Of a DNA stretch of 47,500 bases, positions 14,645 to 22,592 are shown one piece after another. The position numbers and the translations under genes were made by a program. Location of the stretch: positions 1-47,500 of the forward strand of contig JADJPD010000005.1 of the NCBI GenBank assembly GCA_016713435.1, read 5' to 3'. The notes under the pieces are model-generated. The model had not been told where the DNA came from. It saw only the letters and a program-made list of their open reading frames with translations, and did not search any database. Position 1 is the first letter of the stretch, and the number at the start of each line of letters is the position of its first letter. The stretch is from Gemmatimonadota bacterium (lineage in GTDB: Bacteria > Gemmatimonadota > Gemmatimonadetes > Gemmatimonadales > GWC2-71-9).

Positions 14645-15403
14645 ATGCGACGCCTGCTTGCCGTCACCGCCCTGCTGTGGCTCACGATCACGGCCTGCGA
14701 TCGTGGTGGACCGGATGTCCGCGGCCGGGACAGCGCCCTGCCGCCGCCGGACACCCTGACACCCGACTCCGCGAGTTCCACCGCACCCCCGGCCGACAGC
14801 GCGCCTGAACGGGGCACGGCCCGTGCCGACACCACCCGCCAGCGCGCGGAGCGCCCGCGGGTGAAGCCGCCGGTCAGCGCCGAGCCCGCCCCGAGCCAGC
14901 CGCGGCAGGTGGACAGCTTCCCCGCAGCCGACGAGGCCCAGCCGCGCGCGACCGAGACGGCGCAGGAAACCGCGCGCCCGGCCGACAGCGGCCTCGCGGC
15001 CGGCGCCACGGCCCAGCCGGACTCCGCCGCTGCACCCAGGGGCAGCACAGCCCCTGCCGCTGCCCCCCTCCGCGATGCCTATCACAAGGCACCGCTCGAT
15101 ACCGTGGATGGGAAGACCTATCAGGGCTGGAAGTACTACAACCTGAACTGCGCCCGCTGCCACGGCGAGGACGTGCAGGGCACCACCATCGCGCCGCACC
15201 TGATCGTGTCCCTCAAGCCCAACGGTCCCATTCCGGATGAACAGGCCTTCCAGACGACGGTCTGCGGCGGGCGGGTGGAGAAGGGGATGCCCGCCTGGTG
15301 CAGCCTCGGCATGACGCCCGCCGAGATCGACACCATCTACGCCTACGTGAAGGGGCGCAGCGACGCGAAGCTGCATCCGGGACGGCCGGCGCGGCGGGAG
15401 TGA
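14645..15403 (+). CDS. c-type cytochrome lipoprotein with a long Pro/Ala linker
   Basis: Lipoprotein of 252 residues. The signal is followed by the lipid-attachment Cys in Thr-Ile-Thr-Ala-Cys. Residues about 25-140 are a low-complexity linker rich in Pro, Ala, Thr, Asp and Ser. A cytochrome c domain of about 100 residues follows: Tyr-Gln-Gly-Trp-Lys-Tyr-Tyr-Asn-Leu-Asn-Cys-Ala-Arg-Cys-His-Gly (heme c site CxxCH) and Lys-Gly-Met-Pro-Ala-Trp (axial Met). It ends with Tyr-Ala-Tyr-Val-Lys-Gly-Arg-Ser-Asp. A tethered periplasmic electron carrier is expected. The Gly-Trp-Lys-Tyr-Tyr type heme domain is seen with PQQ dehydrogenases and oxidases, but none is nearby. Confidence 0.83.
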   Translation: MRRLLAVTALLWLTITACDRGGPDVRGRDSALPPPDTLTPDSASSTAPPADSAPERGTARADTTRQRAERPRVKPPVSAEPAPSQPRQVDSFPAADEAQPRATETAQETARPADSGLAAGATAQPDSAAAPRGSTAPAAAPLRDAYHKAPLDTVDGKTYQGWKYYNLNCARCHGEDVQGTTIAPHLIVSLKPNGPIPDEQAFQTTVCGGRVEKGMPAWCSLGMTPAEIDTIYAYVKGRSDAKLHPGRPARRE

Positions 15404-15465
15404 CCCGCGGGGTGCGAGGGGGGCGGCGCTACCCTGGGAGAGGCGCCACCGCGCCTGCCACCCAA

Positions 15466-15726
15466 CCCACGTGCCCAGACGCTCAGACCCTGCGGGGCCG
15501 CGACGTGCGGGCCACGGTGGACTTCTACGTCGAGGGGGTTACCTGCGGCGATACGGAGGAGTGGGGCTGGGCCGCGTGGACGAGGTGGAGATCAGGGGCC
15601 AGGGGGGGTTGTGGGGGAGTCGGGGGCTGTCCGCTGGAGGACTTCTTCTACGGCATGCGGGAGTTCGCGATCTACGACAACAACGGTTACCTGCTCCAGT
15701 TCGGGCAGCCGCTGCCGTCGGCCTAG
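15466..15726 (+). pseudogene. VOC/glyoxalase remnant
   Basis: Residual VOC signature: Arg-Asp-Val-Arg-Ala-Thr-Val-Asp-Phe-Tyr-Val-Glu (the usual first strand-helix) and, near the end, Phe-Phe-Tyr-Gly-Met-Arg-Glu-Phe-Ala-Ile-Tyr-Asp-Asn-Asn-Gly-Tyr-Leu-Leu-Gln-Phe-Gly-Gln, the standard last strand. Only about 72 codons separate these ends, where a normal protein has about 110, and the middle (15,530-15,640) is low-complexity Gly/Trp-rich sequence in the wrong frame. It has no clear start. I see a decayed or poorly assembled fourth VOC gene that ends seven bases before the convergent minus-strand gene. Confidence 0.55.
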
Positions 15727-15732
15727 GGGGCC

Positions 15733-16380
15733 TCAGTCGTAGCTGGCGTAGGCCCGGCAGAGGTCGCCGCCCTCGCTGTCCACCTCGTCCGCCACGCGGT
15801 GGCAGAGCTCGGCCCAGTCGGCTTCACTGCGGCCGGAGTCCTTGTATGCCCGTCGCAGCAGCTTGAGCACGATCTCCAGCGCCGGCACCCCGCGCATCGC
15901 CCAGAAGCTCGGGTCGGTGACGTGATAATTGGTGAAGAACGGCAGCAGCTGCCGCTCCAGCAGGTCAATCGCCAGCCCGCCCGGGCGCCCCGCCTCCAGC
16001 AGTTCCCCCGCGAACAGCGCCTTCTTCTCGAAGAAGGTGGTGGTCTCCGGCGCCTGCTGGTGCTTGTAGCTCAGGTCGAAGCAGGCCTGCCACGCCGCTT
16101 CCGCTTCGTCGAGCTTGCCGAGCTTGGCCTGGGTCATGGCCACGTTGAAGTGGTCCTCGGGCACCTCCGTGCCCTCGGCCGCCGCCAGGAAGTGGGGCAG
16201 GGCCTCGGCGAACTTGCGCTGGAAGTACTGCGCCAGCCCCGCCAGCCGGTGCGCTCTCCGCTGCTCGGCAGCCGGCAGCGATGGGATGGCCCCCTGTAGC
16301 CGGCCGATGGCGCGCGCGAAGTCACCGCTGCGGATCTCGGTCTCGGCGGTGGCGAAGAGGTCGGGACTGGGCTTGGTCAT
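15733..16380 (-). CDS. TPR-repeat protein
   Basis: Protein of 215 residues with no signal peptide. Helical repeats of the TPR type are visible: Asp-Phe-Ala-Arg-Ala-Ile-Gly-Arg-Leu-Gln-Gly, Arg-Leu-Ala-Gly-Leu-Ala-Gln-Tyr-Phe-Gln-Arg-Lys-Phe-Ala-Glu-Ala-Leu-Pro-His-Phe, and Phe-Asn-Val-Ala-Met-Thr-Gln-Ala-Lys-Leu-Gly-Lys-Leu-Asp-Glu-Ala. The C-terminal half (Phe-Phe-Thr-Asn-Tyr-His-Val-Thr-Asp, then an acidic tail) is not repeat-like, and I do not recognise it. The start codon ATG (16,380) overlaps the stop of the upstream LpxH-like gene, so the two are probably co-translated. It is likely a protein-interaction scaffold. Confidence 0.7.
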   Translation of the reverse strand: MTKPSPDLFATAETEIRSGDFARAIGRLQGAIPSLPAAEQRRAHRLAGLAQYFQRKFAEALPHFLAAAEGTEVPEDHFNVAMTQAKLGKLDEAEAAWQACFDLSYKHQQAPETTTFFEKKALFAGELLEAGRPGGLAIDLLERQLLPFFTNYHVTDPSFWAMRGVPALEIVLKLLRRAYKDSGRSEADWAELCHRVADEVDSEGGDLCRAYASYD

Positions 16381-17114
16381 CGGGGCGGGGTGAACTGGGC
16401 CAGGGTGACGTGGCCGGCATCGAGGATGGCGTACCGGTAGCCGTCGAACCAGGCGCCGGGATTGAGGTAGCGCTGGCCAGGGCGCGGCTCCGCGCTCGCG
16501 GCGCGATGGGTGTGGCCCATGGCCACGAGCGCCAGGTCCGGCTCGGCGGCAAGCCGCGCGGCGGCCCATTCGGCCTGGCGGCGGCTCGACGCCTCGACCT
16601 CCTCGGGTGCCCGCGGGCGGTCGCCGAGGAAGCCGCTCAACCGGTCCACCAGCCACACGCCGAGGTCGGGGTGCACGGCGCGGTAGGCGGTGACGGTGCC
16701 GCCTCCCTTCAGGATCCGGCTGAGGACGCTGGCGGACCAGTGCGTCTCGGTGATCCCGTCGCCGTGCACCGCGAGCGCGGGGCGGCCGGCCACGGTGAAG
16801 CGCAATTCTCCCGCCGAGAAGGCGATGCCGAGTTCGTCCTGCCAGAAGGTCCCGGCCCAGCGGTCGTGGTTCCCGCCCACCAGGGCAATGGGGACCCGCC
16901 GGGCGAGGTGCGCCAGGGCGGCCACCACGCGGATGTTGCGGCGGGGGATCACCCGGCTCCAGGCAAACCAGAATTCGAAGAGGTCGCCGGTGAGCAGGAG
17001 GCCGTCGCCCAGGTCGGGGACGGTCTCCAGGAAGGCGAGGAAGGCCTGTTCGGTGGCGTCGGACTCCCGGCCCAGGTGGGCGTCGCCGACGAGGACGAGG
17101 CGCTGGCAGTGCAC
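16377..17114 (-). CDS. lpxH: LpxH-like calcineurin-type phosphoesterase
   Basis: Metallophosphatase of 245 residues with all five calcineurin motifs in order: Gly-Asp-Ala-His-Leu-Gly (near residue 10), Gly-Asp-Leu-Phe-Glu-Phe-Trp, Gly-Gly-Asn-His-Asp-Arg, Val-His-Gly-Asp-Gly, and Gly-His-Thr-His-Arg-Ala. The Gly-Asp-Leu-Phe-Glu-Phe-Trp element and the His-Gly-Asp-Gly motif match UDP-2,3-diacylglucosamine hydrolases, which remove UMP to give lipid X in lipid A synthesis. It starts at GTG 17,114. Since lipid A genes other than the LptE-like gene are absent, the exact substrate is inferred; a related LpxG/LpxH-like or nucleotide phosphodiesterase remains possible. Confidence 0.68.
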   Translation of the reverse strand: MHCQRLVLVGDAHLGRESDATEQAFLAFLETVPDLGDGLLLTGDLFEFWFAWSRVIPRRNIRVVAALAHLARRVPIALVGGNHDRWAGTFWQDELGIAFSAGELRFTVAGRPALAVHGDGITETHWSASVLSRILKGGGTVTAYRAVHPDLGVWLVDRLSGFLGDRPRAPEEVEASSRRQAEWAAARLAAEPDLALVAMGHTHRAASAEPRPGQRYLNPGAWFDGYRYAILDAGHVTLAQFTPPR

Positions 17115-17284
17115 GGGCCGAAGATAGCGCGGGGAGGGGGCAGGCCGTAAGTCGCCGTGGGAGCGCGGCTTGCCTCACCCCGCGGACCCTCACACCTTCC
17201 GTTGCGATCGCCGTGGTGCCGCAGCGCCGCTCCGGCAACTCGATCCCTGAGTCCGAGTGGCTGGAGCGGCCCTCCGGCCCCACG

Positions 17285-17740
17285 ATGCAGCCCTCTTCCC
17301 CCATTCCCCCGGACCCTGTGCAGCTACCTGTCGCCGAATCCGTCACCACCCACCGGGTCAACTACTCCGAAACCGACCAGATGGGCGTGGTCTACCATGC
17401 CCGCCACGTGGTCTGGCTCGACGTCGCCCGCACCGAGCACCTGCGCGCGCATGGGTTCAGCTACAAGGAACTCGAGGCGCGCGGCATCCGTCTGGTGGTG
17501 ACGGACCTCGCGGTCCGCTACCGCAACGGCGCGCGCTACGACGATCTGGTCCGCATCCGCTGCCGGGTGACGGACGTGGGCAGTCGCCGCGTCGTGTTCC
17601 GGTATGCGCTGGAGCTGGCGGAGGACGGGACCCCCATTGCCGACGCGGAGACCACCCTGATCAGCCTCGACGCCAGCCATCGCCTGACGCGCCTCCCCGC
17701 CGACGTCCTCGCCGCCCTGGGCGGCAAGGCGGGCGCATGA
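17285..17740 (+). CDS. YbgC/FadM-like hotdog acyl-CoA thioesterase
   Basis: Single-hotdog protein of 151 residues. The diagnostic YbgC segment reads Val-Asn-Tyr-Ser-Glu-Thr-Asp-Gln-Met-Gly-Val-Val-Tyr-His-Ala, with the catalytic Asp, followed by Trp-Leu-Asp-Val-Ala-Arg-Thr-Glu-His-Leu-Arg. ATG 17,285 is preferred because the family begins about 20 residues before this motif; upstream starts (17,213) add unrelated sequence. YbgC hydrolyses acyl-CoA or acyl-ACP and in proteobacteria is linked with the Tol-Pal envelope system. Its position at the head of an envelope operon fits such a role. The stop overlaps the next start (ATGA). Confidence 0.82.
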   Translation: MQPSSPIPPDPVQLPVAESVTTHRVNYSETDQMGVVYHARHVVWLDVARTEHLRAHGFSYKELEARGIRLVVTDLAVRYRNGARYDDLVRIRCRVTDVGSRRVVFRYALELAEDGTPIADAETTLISLDASHRLTRLPADVLAALGGKAGA

Positions 17741-19761
17741 CGCGCCTGACGCGCCTCCGCCTGCTGCTCGCCCTCGCCGCGCCGCTGCCCCTCGTGGCGC
17801 AGGCCGCCGGCACCGGCCCCGACGTGCTGGCCGAGGTGATCGCCGCGGAAGACGCGCGGAACTTCGATGAGCCGCTGCTCCGCCGGGCCCTGCTCGAGCG
17901 CGACACCGCGATCCGCCGCGCCGTCTACCGCTCCATCGGCCGGCTGCGCGATCCGCGCGGCCTGCCGCTCCTCAAGGCGGCGCTCACCGAGGGCGACACG
18001 CTGACGGAGGCCTCCGGCCTCTTTGCCGTGGGCCTGATCGGCGACACGGCGGGCCTGCCGATCCTCACGGCCCACTTCCGCGACCGGCCGCAGCTCAGCA
18101 CCAGCGGCGCGCGCGAGCTCATGACCGCCGTGGCCCGCATCGGTGGCCCCCAGGCGGCCGGCTTCCTGCGCAGCATCCTCCTCGGGAGCACCGGGCGCAC
18201 GGTGCCGGTGGAAGCGCTGGAGCGCGCTGCCCTGGAGGCGTGGCGGCTGGGCCGGCTGGCGCCCTCGGAGGCGCTGCTCGGCCTGATGAGCGACGACCGC
18301 GAGTCGGTCCGTGCCGCCGCCGCCTATTCGCTGGGCCGCCTCCGGGTGCGCGCCGCCGCGCCCACCTTCCTGCAGGTGGTGGGCGACAAGCTGGCGCCGG
18401 TGCGGCTCGCGGCGGTCCGGACGCTCACCAAGGGCTACGTGGACTCCACCAGCCTGGGCGCGGACCAGGTGGTGGGCGTGCTCGGGCGTGTCCTCAGCGA
18501 CAACGATCCGGTCATCAAGATCGCCGCGCTCCGCTCGGTGGCCACCTACCGGAATCCTGGCTCTGTCAGCCGCATGCTCGCGCTGCTCGACGACCAGAAC
18601 CTGAACGTGCAGGTGCAGGCCGCGCAGTCGCTGGGCGAGGTGGGCGGCCCGGCGGCGGTGGAGGCTCTGGCGCGGATCCTCGCGGAGGGGAAGGGCACCT
18701 GGGCGCGCCGCGCCGAGGCGCTGCTCGCCCTGGCGAAGGCCGACACGGCCCGCTTCGTGGCCGCCGAGGGGCCGTGGGGCGCGAGTCGCGACTGGCGCGA
18801 GCGGGCCGTGGCGGCGCGCGGCTGGGCCCGGGTGCGCCGGGGCGAGCTGACCCGCTTCCTGTCGGATCCCGACCCGCGCGTGGTGGCCGCCGCCCTCGAG
18901 GCGTACGGCGGCGACGGCTCCGGTCCCCCGAACCTCGAGTACGCGCGGGTCTCGGCCGAGCACCTCGGCGACCGGGATCCCGCGGTGCGCGCCACCGCGG
19001 CCGCCGGACTGGCCTCGGTCGGGAACCCCTCCGACATCCCGCGCCTCGTGGCCGCCTTCCGCGCCGCGGCGCGCGACTCCTTCCCCGATGCCGCCACCGC
19101 CGCCTTGGGCGGCATCACGAGCATCCTCGGCGCCAACCCGGGCCAGGCCGAGGGCCTGGAGCGCGACGCCGTGGCCTCGCTGCCGGTGCCGGCGGATCCC
19201 GTGGTCCGTCGCTGGGCCGAGCTCAACTGGCCGGCGCTGGCCCAGCAATGGGGGGCCGCCTGGCCCATCCGCACGGGCCGGACGCTCGATGAGTACCGCA
19301 ACCTGGTGCGGACCCTGGTGCTCGGCACGGAGGAGCAGCGCTACCCCAAGGTGCGGATCACCATGGAGGCGCTGGGCAGCATCGAGCTCACGCTGTTCGG
19401 CCCCGATGCGCCGCTCACCGTCGCCAACTTCCTGACCCTGGTGGACCGGCGCTACTTCGACGGCCTCCGCTTCCACCGCGTGGTGCCCGGCTTCGTGGTG
19501 CAGGCCGGCGACCCGCGCGGCGACGGCTGGGGGGGCCCCGCCACCAGCATCCGCGACGAGATCAACGAGCGCCGCTACGGCGCCAACACCGTGGGCATGG
19601 CGCTCTCCGGGCCCGACACCGGCGGGAGCCAGTGGTTCGTGACCCTGTCCCCGCAGCCGCACCTCGACGGGGCCTACACCATCTTCGGCGCGCTGACCGA
19701 CGGCGCGCTGACCCTGCATCGCCTCACGCAGGGCGACCTCATCCGGAGCATCCGCCGCTGA
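17737..19761 (+). CDS. Exported HEAT-repeat protein fused to a cyclophilin-type PPIase
   Basis: Protein of 674 residues. A signal peptide (about 1-22, ending Val-Ala-Gln-Ala) is followed by about 500 residues of HEAT/PBS-like helical repeats with recurring Asp-Pro, Val-Arg-Ala-Ala-Ala and Leu-Gly-x-x-Gly elements. The last 140 residues (about 536-674) are a cyclophilin-type peptidyl-prolyl isomerase: Phe-His-Arg-Val-Val-Pro-Gly-Phe-Val-Val-Gln-Ala-Gly-Asp (catalytic Arg) and Gly-Ser-Gln-Trp-Phe-Val-Thr-Leu (Gln and Phe/Trp of the active site), then His-Leu-Asp-Gly-Ala-Tyr-Thr-Ile-Phe-Gly. A periplasmic folding factor with a large interaction platform is expected. It is translationally coupled at both ends by ATGA overlaps. 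Confidence 0.85.
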   Translation: MTRLTRLRLLLALAAPLPLVAQAAGTGPDVLAEVIAAEDARNFDEPLLRRALLERDTAIRRAVYRSIGRLRDPRGLPLLKAALTEGDTLTEASGLFAVGLIGDTAGLPILTAHFRDRPQLSTSGARELMTAVARIGGPQAAGFLRSILLGSTGRTVPVEALERAALEAWRLGRLAPSEALLGLMSDDRESVRAAAAYSLGRLRVRAAAPTFLQVVGDKLAPVRLAAVRTLTKGYVDSTSLGADQVVGVLGRVLSDNDPVIKIAALRSVATYRNPGSVSRMLALLDDQNLNVQVQAAQSLGEVGGPAAVEALARILAEGKGTWARRAEALLALAKADTARFVAAEGPWGASRDWRERAVAARGWARVRRGELTRFLSDPDPRVVAAALEAYGGDGSGPPNLEYARVSAEHLGDRDPAVRATAAAGLASVGNPSDIPRLVAAFRAAARDSFPDAATAALGGITSILGANPGQAEGLERDAVASLPVPADPVVRRWAELNWPALAQQWGAAWPIRTGRTLDEYRNLVRTLVLGTEEQRYPKVRITMEALGSIELTLFGPDAPLTVANFLTLVDRRYFDGLRFHRVVPGFVVQAGDPRGDGWGGPATSIRDEINERRYGANTVGMALSGPDTGGSQWFVTLSPQPHLDGAYTIFGALTDGALTLHRLTQGDLIRSIRR

Positions 19762-22592
19762 TGCGCCTGCGCCGCCTGGCCCCCCTGGCCCTCCTCGCCG
19801 CGCTCGTCGTGGCCGCGCCCGCGGGGCTGGCGGCGCAGTTCTATTACCTGAACCAGAACAAGATCCAGTACCGGCGGCTCGACTGGCAGGTGCTCAAGGG
19901 GCCGCGGGTGGACCTGTACTACTACCCGGCGGAGGCCGAGCTGGCGCCGGTGGCGCTGGCGTACGCGGAGGAAAGCTACGACGTGCTGGCGCTCAAGTTC
20001 GGCCACACGGTGACGCGGCGGATTCCCCTCATTGTGTATGCCTCACACGCCGACTTCGAGCAGACCAACATCCTCCCCTTCACGCCCCCGGAGGGGCTGC
20101 TTGGCGTCACCGACTTCCTCAAGCGCCGGGTGACCCTGCCGTTCCGCGGGAACATGGCCGAGTTCCGGCACACGCTGCGGCACGAGATGGTGCACGTCTT
20201 CCAGCTGTCGCTGCTCGAGGACCGCTACGTGCGCTCGCCCCAGGCGGCGCTGGTGCCGATGCCGCTCTGGTTCACCGAGGGGCTGGCGGAACTCTGGTCC
20301 GGCGGGGAGGACGCCCGGGACGAGATGATCCTCCGCGACCTGGTGCTCTCGGGGCGCATGCCCACCATCATGCAGCTCTCGTGGGTGCAGGGCGGCATCG
20401 TCTACCCGATTGGCGGCCGGATCCACCGGTGGCTGGCCGAGACCTATGGGGACTGGCGGGTGGCCGAGCTGTATCGCGAGCTGTGGCGCTACGAGAGCTT
20501 CGATGCGGCGGTCGCCGCGGTGTACGGCAAGCCGATCGAGCAGCTCGACGAGGAATTCCAGCTCGCCATGCGCCGTGCCTACTACCCGGTGGTGGGCGAC
20601 TATGCCTCACTGCCCGCCCAGGCCCGGCCCCTCGCCCGCGGCGCCATCAAGGCCACCGTGGCCCCCGCCGACAGCACCGGGCCGGAGCGGGTGGTGTACG
20701 CGGCCGCCAACGACGGCTTCATCACCTATCGCATGCAGCCGTACGAGGGGGGGAAGGCCACCGACCTCCTCACCGCGGGCCGGGACGGCGGGTTCGAGAA
20801 CTTCCACGCCTTCGACAGCCGCGCCGACGCCAGCCGGAAGGGCCTCCTCCTCTTCAGCTCCCGCTACCAGGAGCGGGACGCCGTCATGATCTACGACCTG
20901 GCGCGGCGCGAGCTGGTGGGGCGCTACCAGTTCGACCAGCTGGTCTCGATCCTCTCCCCCGTCTGGGCGCCCGATGGGAAGGCCGTGTTCTTCAGCGGCC
21001 TCGAGGAGAGCGGCCTCTCCGACCTCTACAAGGTGGAGCTCCCCTCGGGAACCCTCACCCGGCTCACCAACGACCACTACCAGGACCTCGACCCGAGCGT
21101 GAGCCCCGACGGCACGCGCCTGGTCTTTGCCAGCGACCGCACCGCGCTCGGGCTCGACGACGCGGTGAACCTCTTCGTGCTCGACCTCGCCAGCGGCACG
21201 ATCCGCCAGCTCACCTATGGCCGCTGGGTGGACGAGGTCCCGACCTGGGCCGACAGCAACCGCATCACCTTCGCCTCGGGGCGCGACGGGGTGCTCAACG
21301 TCTTCTCCACCGACACCCTCGGCAACGGCCGCCGCGAGACCTCGGTGTACACCGGCGCCTTCGACGCCGCCCCGGTGCCGGGGCAGGACGTGCTGCTGGT
21401 GGGAGGCTTCCACGAACTCTCGCTCAGCATCTATGCCTACCCCGGCGACTCGGTGGCGCGGCGCGAGACCTTCACCCTCCCGGCGGCGCCCCCCGCCGGT
21501 GAATGGAGCTGGCCGACCGGGGACGCGGCCGGCGTGGCCACCGCCGCCCCCAAGCCCTACCGCCGGAAGTACAACCTCGACTTCGCCGCCGGCGGCTTCA
21601 CCTACGTGCCGCGCTACGGCACGGGGCAGGGCATCGCCTTCCTGGTGAGCGACCTGCTGAGCGACAACCTGGTGTTCGTGTCGGTGAACACCTTCCAGGG
21701 CCGCCGATTCAGTTCCATTTTCGGCAACACGAGCGCCAGCGCGCTCTACCTGAACCAGAGCCGCCGGCTCAACTGGGGTGTCGGCGCCTTCCGCTTCAAG
21801 GGGAACCAGTGGGCGGGCGACCTCACGGTGGCGTATCGGGAGAGCACGGCGGGCGCCTTCGGGCTGCTGCGCTATCCCCTCTCGCGCTACACCCGGGTGG
21901 AGGGGCGGGTGGTGGTGGAGCACAGCGACCGCTTCGACTTCACCCTGCCCGTGGACAACCCGCGGCGCGAGGGCTGGCTCACCACCCAGCAGGTGAGCTA
22001 CGTCTACGACAACTCCCTCTGGATTGCGAGCGGCCCGGTGGACGGGCAGGTGCTCGCCGTGACCGGCGGCATCACCAGCGACTTCAGCAACGCCCGCTTC
22101 GACAACTACACCGTCGCCGTGGACGCGCGGAAATACCTGCGGCTCGGTAGCCAGAGTGCCTTTGCCTTCCGCGGCCTCTACTTCTATTCCGGGGCCGACC
22201 GGCCGGAGCGGGTGAACCTCGGCGGGACGCTGGCGCTGCGCGGGTTCCCCAACTACGGCTACATCATCGGTTCCCAGGGCTGGATGGCGAACGGGGAACT
22301 GCGCTTCCCGCTGCTCGATTACTTTACGCTCGGCACGCCGGTCGGGGCGGCGCAGTTCCCCGAGATCCAGGGGGCGTTCTTCGCCGACGTCGGCCGGACC
22401 TGGTTCCCCGGGGAAGACCGCGCCACCCTGGGGAGTTACGGCGTCAGCTTCCGCTGGCCGCTGGTGCCCGGCCTGGTGCTCCGGCTGGACTGGGGCCGGC
22501 GCTGGAGCAGCGGAGACTTCCGGGGCTACAACCTGCTGGCCACGCAGAAGCGGCGCAGCTTTCTCCAGTTCTTCTTCGGTTATAACTACTGA
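19761..22592 (+). CDS. Outer-membrane protein: metallopeptidase domain, TolB-like propeller, C-terminal beta-barrel
   Basis: Protein of 943 residues with a signal peptide (about 1-25, ending Gly-Leu-Ala-Ala-Gln). Residues 30-270: gluzincin-type peptidase with His141-Glu-x-x-His145 in Arg-His-Glu-Met-Val-His-Val-Phe-Gln and the downstream ligand Glu173 in Trp-Phe-Thr-Glu-Gly-Leu-Ala-Glu. Residues about 280-590: WD40-like TolB/PD40 blades with Ser-Pro-Val-Trp-Ala-Pro-Asp-Gly-Lys, Asp-Pro-Ser-Val-Ser-Pro-Asp-Gly-Thr and Phe-Ala-Ser-Asp-Arg motifs. Residues about 600-943: alternating beta strands ending in Gln-Phe-Phe-Phe-Gly-Tyr-Asn-Tyr, a barrel-closing aromatic terminus, with a Gly-Gly-Thr-Leu-Ala-Leu-Arg-Gly-Phe motif as in Omp85/D15 barrels. 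A surface or periplasm-facing protease or assembly factor is likely. The substrate is unknown. Confidence 0.84.
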   Translation: MRLRRLAPLALLAALVVAAPAGLAAQFYYLNQNKIQYRRLDWQVLKGPRVDLYYYPAEAELAPVALAYAEESYDVLALKFGHTVTRRIPLIVYASHADFEQTNILPFTPPEGLLGVTDFLKRRVTLPFRGNMAEFRHTLRHEMVHVFQLSLLEDRYVRSPQAALVPMPLWFTEGLAELWSGGEDARDEMILRDLVLSGRMPTIMQLSWVQGGIVYPIGGRIHRWLAETYGDWRVAELYRELWRYESFDAAVAAVYGKPIEQLDEEFQLAMRRAYYPVVGDYASLPAQARPLARGAIKATVAPADSTGPERVVYAAANDGFITYRMQPYEGGKATDLLTAGRDGGFENFHAFDSRADASRKGLLLFSSRYQERDAVMIYDLARRELVGRYQFDQLVSILSPVWAPDGKAVFFSGLEESGLSDLYKVELPSGTLTRLTNDHYQDLDPSVSPDGTRLVFASDRTALGLDDAVNLFVLDLASGTIRQLTYGRWVDEVPTWADSNRITFASGRDGVLNVFSTDTLGNGRRETSVYTGAFDAAPVPGQDVLLVGGFHELSLSIYAYPGDSVARRETFTLPAAPPAGEWSWPTGDAAGVATAAPKPYRRKYNLDFAAGGFTYVPRYGTGQGIAFLVSDLLSDNLVFVSVNTFQGRRFSSIFGNTSASALYLNQSRRLNWGVGAFRFKGNQWAGDLTVAYRESTAGAFGLLRYPLSRYTRVEGRVVVEHSDRFDFTLPVDNPRREGWLTTQQVSYVYDNSLWIASGPVDGQVLAVTGGITSDFSNARFDNYTVAVDARKYLRLGSQSAFAFRGLYFYSGADRPERVNLGGTLALRGFPNYGYIIGSQGWMANGELRFPLLDYFTLGTPVGAAQFPEIQGAFFADVGRTWFPGEDRATLGSYGVSFRWPLVPGLVLRLDWGRRWSSGDFRGYNLLATQKRRSFLQFFFGYNY

